In this document: positions 29,230 to 32,807 of the stretch, in pieces
How positions within the stretch are numbered: the first letter of the stretch is position 1
Layout: every line of letters begins with the position of its first letter
Assembly (NCBI RefSeq): GCF_018614135.1
Contig: NZ_JAGGOW010000135.1
Span: 1 to 32,807, forward strand
Reading direction: 5' to 3'
Source: Streptomyces sp. ISL-66
GTDB taxonomy: Bacteria; Actinomycetota; Actinomycetes; Streptomycetales; Streptomycetaceae
DNA: 32,807 bases
Translations under genes and position numbers: made by a program
The notes under the pieces: generated by a model
Databases searched by the model: none
What the model saw: only the letters and a program-made list of their open reading frames with translations
Told to the model about the DNA's origin: nothing

Positions 29230-30717
29230 ATGGACCAGGCAAGAGCCGCAAGCGGCGCGGCGCCCGTGACCGAGTTCCGCAAGACCCTCAGCACCCGGCA
29301 CGGCGTGATCATCGCGCTGGCCAACATCAGCCCCACCGTCAGCGTAGGCATCGGCCTCTCCTTCCTCGCCGCGCTCGCCGGCACCGCGATGCCCGCCGCA
29401 TTCCTGCTCGCGGCCCTGCCGATCCTGGCCGTGTCCGGCGGCTACGCCCGGCTCGCCGCCCGGGACCCCAACTGCGGCACCGCCTACATATGGGTGCGCC
29501 GGGCGCTCGGCCCGTGGGCCGGCTACCTCACCGGATGGACCTCGGTCGCCACCAACATCCTGTTCCTGTCGTACGCGGGCCAGCTCACCGGCCAGTTCAC
29601 CCTCGGCCTGCTCGCCGAGGCCGGCGTCACGGCCGTCTCCCCGGACGACTCCCTCGCGGTCACCGTGACCGGCCTGCTGTGGAGCGTCCTGATCGTGCTG
29701 AGCGCCGTACGCGGCGTGAAGGGCGCCACCCTCGTCCAGAGCCTGCTGCTCGGCATCTCCGCGGTCGTGGTCACCGCCATCGTGATCACCGCCTTCGCCC
29801 GGGGCGGCGCGGCCTCCGTCTCCGCCTCCTGGTTCTCGCCGTTCGCCTTCCCCGACACGCTCACCCTGCTGGGGGCGACCGTGATGGCGGCGTACATGTT
29901 CTGGGGCTGGGAGAGCGCGTTCTCGGTGGTCGAGGAGTCCACGTCGGTGCGCTCCTCCGGCCGGGCCGGCACCATCGCCATCCTCGTCACCCTGGGCTTC
30001 TTCCTCTTCTCCGCCACCGGTTTCCTCCACGCCCTCAGGCCCGAACAGCTCGCGGACCCGCTCTCCGGCGTCACCGAGCTGGCCCGCACCTCCTACGGAA
30101 CCACCGGCGCGGTCGCCGCACTCGCCGCGATGCTCTTCGCCACCGTGGCCTGCATGCAGTCGAGCGTCATCGCGGGCGCCCGGCTCACCCTCGCCATGGG
30201 CCGTGACGGCGTACTGGGCACCAGCTGGGCCCGGCTGCACCCCGCGTGGGGTACCCCCGTCACCTCGACCGTGCGCATCTCGGCCCTCGCCGTGGGCGTC
30301 TCGCTCACCGGGCTCGCCGTCGGCTCGCTGTCCGAAGTGGTCGTCGCCGTCGTCAACTCCGTCGGCATCCTGGTCTCGCTGATGTACGGAATGGGCGGCC
30401 TGGCCTGCGTGGTCACGTTCCGCCACGAACTGCGCGGCCGGCTCCGCGACACCCTCGTCCTGGGCGTCTTCCCGCTGGCCGGCGGCATCGCCCTGCTGCT
30501 GCTCGGCTGCCTGGTCGCGTACGAGCAGTGGACCTCGGTGGACCATCTGGCCTTCGACGCCGAGAACGGCCGCTTCCTCACGGTCCTGCCGCTCACCGTG
30601 ATCGCCCTCGGCGTTCCCGCCGCCCTGTGGACCCGCTACCGCCGCAAGGCGGCGTACTTCACCCAGCCGCCCGTCCCGCTCCCGCCGGTGGCGGCATCGG
30701 CCCGGGCCGGCGCCTGA
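29230..30717 (+). CDS. APC-superfamily amino acid permease
   Basis: A 495-residue membrane transporter with about 12 hydrophobic helices. The first helix contains the APC signature with a small-residue break (IIALANISPTVSVGIGLSFL). Further conserved stretches are GYARLAARDPNCGTAYIWVR (helix 2-3 loop), ALGPWAGYLTGWTSVATNIL, and MAAYMFWGWESAFSVVEEST (helix 6). Such permeases import amino acids or amines by proton symport. ATG 29230 follows GAGGAG at 6 nt; an upstream in-frame ATG at 29197 would lack it. The amidohydrolase follows after 45 nt, so the pair probably imports and hydrolyses one amide or amino-acid-derived substrate. Confidence 0.92.
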   Translation: MDQARAASGAAPVTEFRKTLSTRHGVIIALANISPTVSVGIGLSFLAALAGTAMPAAFLLAALPILAVSGGYARLAARDPNCGTAYIWVRRALGPWAGYLTGWTSVATNILFLSYAGQLTGQFTLGLLAEAGVTAVSPDDSLAVTVTGLLWSVLIVLSAVRGVKGATLVQSLLLGISAVVVTAIVITAFARGGAASVSASWFSPFAFPDTLTLLGATVMAAYMFWGWESAFSVVEESTSVRSSGRAGTIAILVTLGFFLFSATGFLHALRPEQLADPLSGVTELARTSYGTTGAVAALAAMLFATVACMQSSVIAGARLTLAMGRDGVLGTSWARLHPAWGTPVTSTVRISALAVGVSLTGLAVGSLSEVVVAVVNSVGILVSLMYGMGGLACVVTFRHELRGRLRDTLVLGVFPLAGGIALLLLGCLVAYEQWTSVDHLAFDAENGRFLTVLPLTVIALGVPAALWTRYRRKAAYFTQPPVPLPPVAASARAGA

Positions 30718-30762
30718 CCCGTAGCCCTCCCGCCCCTCACCCACTCATCGGAGCCCCGCCCC

Positions 30763-32433
30763 ATGCCCCACGCAGACCTCGTCCTCCTCAACGGCACCGT
30801 CTGGACCGCCTCACCCGTACGCCACCGGGTGTCGGCGCTGGCCGTCACCGGCGGCCGGATCACCGCCCTCGGCAGCGACCCGGAGATCCGCGAGCTGATC
30901 GGCCCGCGCACCGAAGTGGTCGACCTCGGCGGGCGGTTCGTGCAGCCGGGGTTCACCGACGCGCACGTCCACCCGGTGATCGCCGGGATCGGCATGCTCG
31001 GCTGCGACCTGAGTACGGGACGCACCGCCCGCGCGTACCGGGCCACGATCGCCGCGTACGCCGCCGAACACCCCGAGGCCACCTGGATCAAGGGCAGCGG
31101 CTGGTCCTTCGACGCCTTCCCCGGCGGCCTGCCGCACCGGGAGCAGCTCGACGACATCCTCCCCGACCGGCCGGCCTACTTCCCGGTCCGCGACGGACAC
31201 TCCGCCTGGGCCAACTCGCGCGCCCTCGCCCTCGCGGGAGTCGACCGGCTCACGCCCGATCCGGCGGACGGCCGCATCGAACGCGACGCCGCGGGCAAGC
31301 CCACCGGTGTACTGCACGAGGGCGCGATGTCCCTGGTCGGGGCCCTCGTGCCCCCGACCTCGCCGGCCGAGGCACGGGCCGGGCTGCTCGCCGCCCAGGA
31401 ACTGCTGCATTCGCTCGGGATCACCGGCTGGCAGGACGCGCTCGTCGGCGCGTACGCGGGCTTCCCCGACCCGCTCGACACCTACCTCGCCTGCGACGCC
31501 GACGGCTCGCTGACCGCCCGGGTGCGCGGAGCGCTCTGGTGGGAGCGGGACCAGGACCTCGGCCAGCTCGACTCGCTGCGCGCCCGACGCGAGAAGACCG
31601 GCCACGGACGACGCTTCACGGCCGGCAGCGTCAAGATCATGCAGGACGGGGTGGTGGAGAACTTCTCGGCCGCCATGCTGGACCCCTACCTAGACTCCTG
31701 CGGCTGCCCCGGCGACAACGCCGGGATCTCCATGGTCGACCCGGAAGTGCTGCGCGAAGCCGTGGTCGCCCTCGACGGACACGGCTTCCAGGTCCACTTC
31801 CACGCGCTCGGCGACCGGGCCGTCCGCGAGGCGCTGAACTCGCTCGAAGCAGCCGTCGCCGCCCACGGCCACACGGGCAACCGCCACCACCTGGCACACC
31901 TCCAGGTCGTCCACCCCGACGACATCCCCCGCTTCCGCGCCCTGCGCGCCGTCGCGAACATGCAGCCGCTGTGGGCCGCGCACGAGCCCGCGATGGACGA
32001 ACTGACCCTGCCCTTCCTCGGAGAGGAACGCGGACGGCGCCAGTACCCGTTCGGCGCCCTGCACGCGGCCGGGGCGGTGATCGCGGCGGGCAGCGACTGG
32101 TTCGTCTCCAGCCCCGACCCGTGGCACGGCATCCACGTCGCCGTCAACCGCCAGGTATGGGCCGAGGAACTGGGCGAACCGGACCTCCGCCCGCCGTTCC
32201 TGCCGGAGCAGCGGCTCGCCCTCACCGACGCCCTCGCCGCGTACACGGCCGGATCGGCCTGGGTCAACCACCAGGACGAGGCGGGCGTGATCGCCCCCGG
32301 CCGCCTCGCCGACCTCGCGATCCTGGACCGCGACCCCTTCGCCACCGACCCGGCCGAACTCCACGCCGTCCGCACGGTGCAGACGTACGTGGACGGCGTA
32401 CGGGTCTACGCCGACCCCCACCAGGGTGCGTAA
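30763..32433 (+). CDS. YtcJ-like amidohydrolase (amidohydrolase family 3)
   Basis: A 556-residue metal-dependent hydrolase of the amidohydrolase superfamily, the YtcJ/NfdA branch that includes N-substituted formamide deformylase. A beta-sandwich from both ends encloses a TIM barrel. Metal ligands: His68 and His70 of DAHVHP; Lys291 in GSVKIMQDG, the probable bridging residue; His347 in VHFHALGD; His375/His376 and His379 in NRHHLAHLQ; and Asp in GSDWFVSSPDPWHG. ATG 30763 follows CGGAG at 7 nt. Together with the permease it forms a likely TetR-controlled catabolic unit. The substrate cannot be assigned, and no signal peptide is present. Confidence 0.92.
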   Translation: MPHADLVLLNGTVWTASPVRHRVSALAVTGGRITALGSDPEIRELIGPRTEVVDLGGRFVQPGFTDAHVHPVIAGIGMLGCDLSTGRTARAYRATIAAYAAEHPEATWIKGSGWSFDAFPGGLPHREQLDDILPDRPAYFPVRDGHSAWANSRALALAGVDRLTPDPADGRIERDAAGKPTGVLHEGAMSLVGALVPPTSPAEARAGLLAAQELLHSLGITGWQDALVGAYAGFPDPLDTYLACDADGSLTARVRGALWWERDQDLGQLDSLRARREKTGHGRRFTAGSVKIMQDGVVENFSAAMLDPYLDSCGCPGDNAGISMVDPEVLREAVVALDGHGFQVHFHALGDRAVREALNSLEAAVAAHGHTGNRHHLAHLQVVHPDDIPRFRALRAVANMQPLWAAHEPAMDELTLPFLGEERGRRQYPFGALHAAGAVIAAGSDWFVSSPDPWHGIHVAVNRQVWAEELGEPDLRPPFLPEQRLALTDALAAYTAGSAWVNHQDEAGVIAPGRLADLAILDRDPFATDPAELHAVRTVQTYVDGVRVYADPHQGA

Positions 32434-32492
32434 CTGATCTGGGTCAAGGACCTCACACGGACCGTCCCTTGATCACGACCACATGCGCGCCC
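32424..32492. repeat. Convergent-end hairpin repeat, copy 2
   Basis: Arms GGGTGCGTAACTG (32424-32436) and CCACATGCGCGCCC (32479-32492) pair imperfectly, with G-U wobbles where copy 1 has mismatches. The 3' 24 nt (32469-32492) match copy 1 at 21 of 24 positions. As in copy 1, the left arm covers the stop codon of the plus-strand gene and the right arm ends just before the stop of a convergent minus-strand gene. Confidence 0.6.
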
Positions 32493-32496
32493 CGGC

Positions 32497-32775
32497 TCAC
32501 GCGGGCCTTCGCGGCCTGCTGGCGAGGGGTGTCTGCAGGCTCACGCCGACGGAACACGGAATCGCCGACTCGGGACGGTCCACGAGGGACAGCAGCGTCT
32601 CCCCGAGCGCCTTCGTGTGCTCCCGTTCGAGGACGACCTCGAACTGATCGCAGTCCTCGGCCGCCGCTCCCTGGATCTTGATCCGGATCTGCAGGGACGT
32701 GCCGCCGTCCGGGTCGGTGAGCGTCGTGATGAAGCCGTCCACGACGCCGGAAACCCTCGACAAGGTCTCGCTCAC
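32497..32775 (-). CDS. Small hypothetical protein
   Basis: 92 residues, soluble, with no domain I recognise. It reads as an amphipathic N-terminus (SETLSRVSGVVDGFITTLTD) and a beta-rich core (GGTSLQIRIKIQGAAAEDCD; QFEVVLEREHTKALGETLLS), with a basic C-terminal tail. The GTG start at 32775 is preceded by GGAGGA, a strong ribosome site, which supports it as a real gene. It is convergent with the amidohydrolase; the upstream neighbour lies outside the window. Confidence 0.75.
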   Translation of the reverse strand: MSETLSRVSGVVDGFITTLTDPDGGTSLQIRIKIQGAAAEDCDQFEVVLEREHTKALGETLLSLVDRPESAIPCSVGVSLQTPLASRPRRPA

Positions 32776-32807
32776 TCGCTTCCTCCGGTGTGTGTGCGGT
32801 TGGTGGC

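Noticed and set aside
1..32807. CRISPR arrays, tRNA genes, insertion sequences, prophage or a biosynthetic gene cluster
   Set aside because: No spaced repeat array, cloverleaf sequence, transposase, integrase or PKS/NRPS-type enzyme could be seen by eye.

Overview
The window is high-GC actinobacterial DNA, almost certainly Streptomyces. The evidence is strong GC bias at third codon positions, frequent GTG starts, ECF sigma factors, TetR/LysR/LuxR regulators packed among the genes, and terminators that are GC-rich hairpins without U-tracts. From memory only, the gene order resembles the conserved chromosomal core around the succinate dehydrogenase and nucleoside-transport genes of S. coelicolor. 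No rRNA, tRNA, CRISPR array, transposase or phage gene is visible.

Layout. (1) 264-5152: a LuxR/TrmB-type regulator; a divergent LysR regulator and MFS exporter; an ECF sigma factor fused to a SnoaL-like domain; and a small antisense STAS protein that overlaps the sigma gene. (2) 5266-12319, all on the minus strand: a nucleoside uptake and pyrimidine salvage locus in the order BMP lipoprotein, ABC ATPase, two permeases, cytidine deaminase, thymidine phosphorylase. The ATPase, permeases and deaminase are coupled by 4-nt overlaps. A shared palindrome, CTACGCGCGTAG or a close variant, lies before the BMP gene, before the ATPase and before deoA, and hairpins separate the three transcription units. 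(3) 12570-16457, minus strand: an M20 amidohydrolase, a LeuE-type exporter and a methylmalonyl-CoA mutase-type large subunit. (4) 16615-19717: an L,D-transpeptidase lipoprotein (+), then an ECF sigma factor and a membrane protein (-) coupled by TGATG. (5) 20145-24277: a degenerate OHCU-decarboxylase-like gene and the sdhCDAB operon with a strong terminator. (6) 24402-26589: a frameshifted small gene with its upstream partner, a Pro/Gly/Tyr-rich membrane protein and an alpha/beta hydrolase. (7) 26717-28364: a membrane protein, a DCC-type thiol-disulfide protein and a TetR regulator. Two identical-arm palindromes flank the promoter. (8) 28415-32433: a TetR regulator divergent from an amino-acid permease and YtcJ-like amidohydrolase pair. 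The block is bracketed by two copies of a 24-bp repeat. A small conserved-looking gene closes the window.

The most notable points are these. The ABC ATPase has no ATG, GTG or TTG codon before its Walker A motif, but it has an ideally placed AAGGAG before an ATC codon. The nucleoside locus carries a three-site operator set. The TTGAAC-N2-GTTCAA pair probably belongs to the TetR regulator of the DCC cluster. A conserved hairpin element sits in two convergent gene ends. A single-base insertion breaks a small gene after sdhB.
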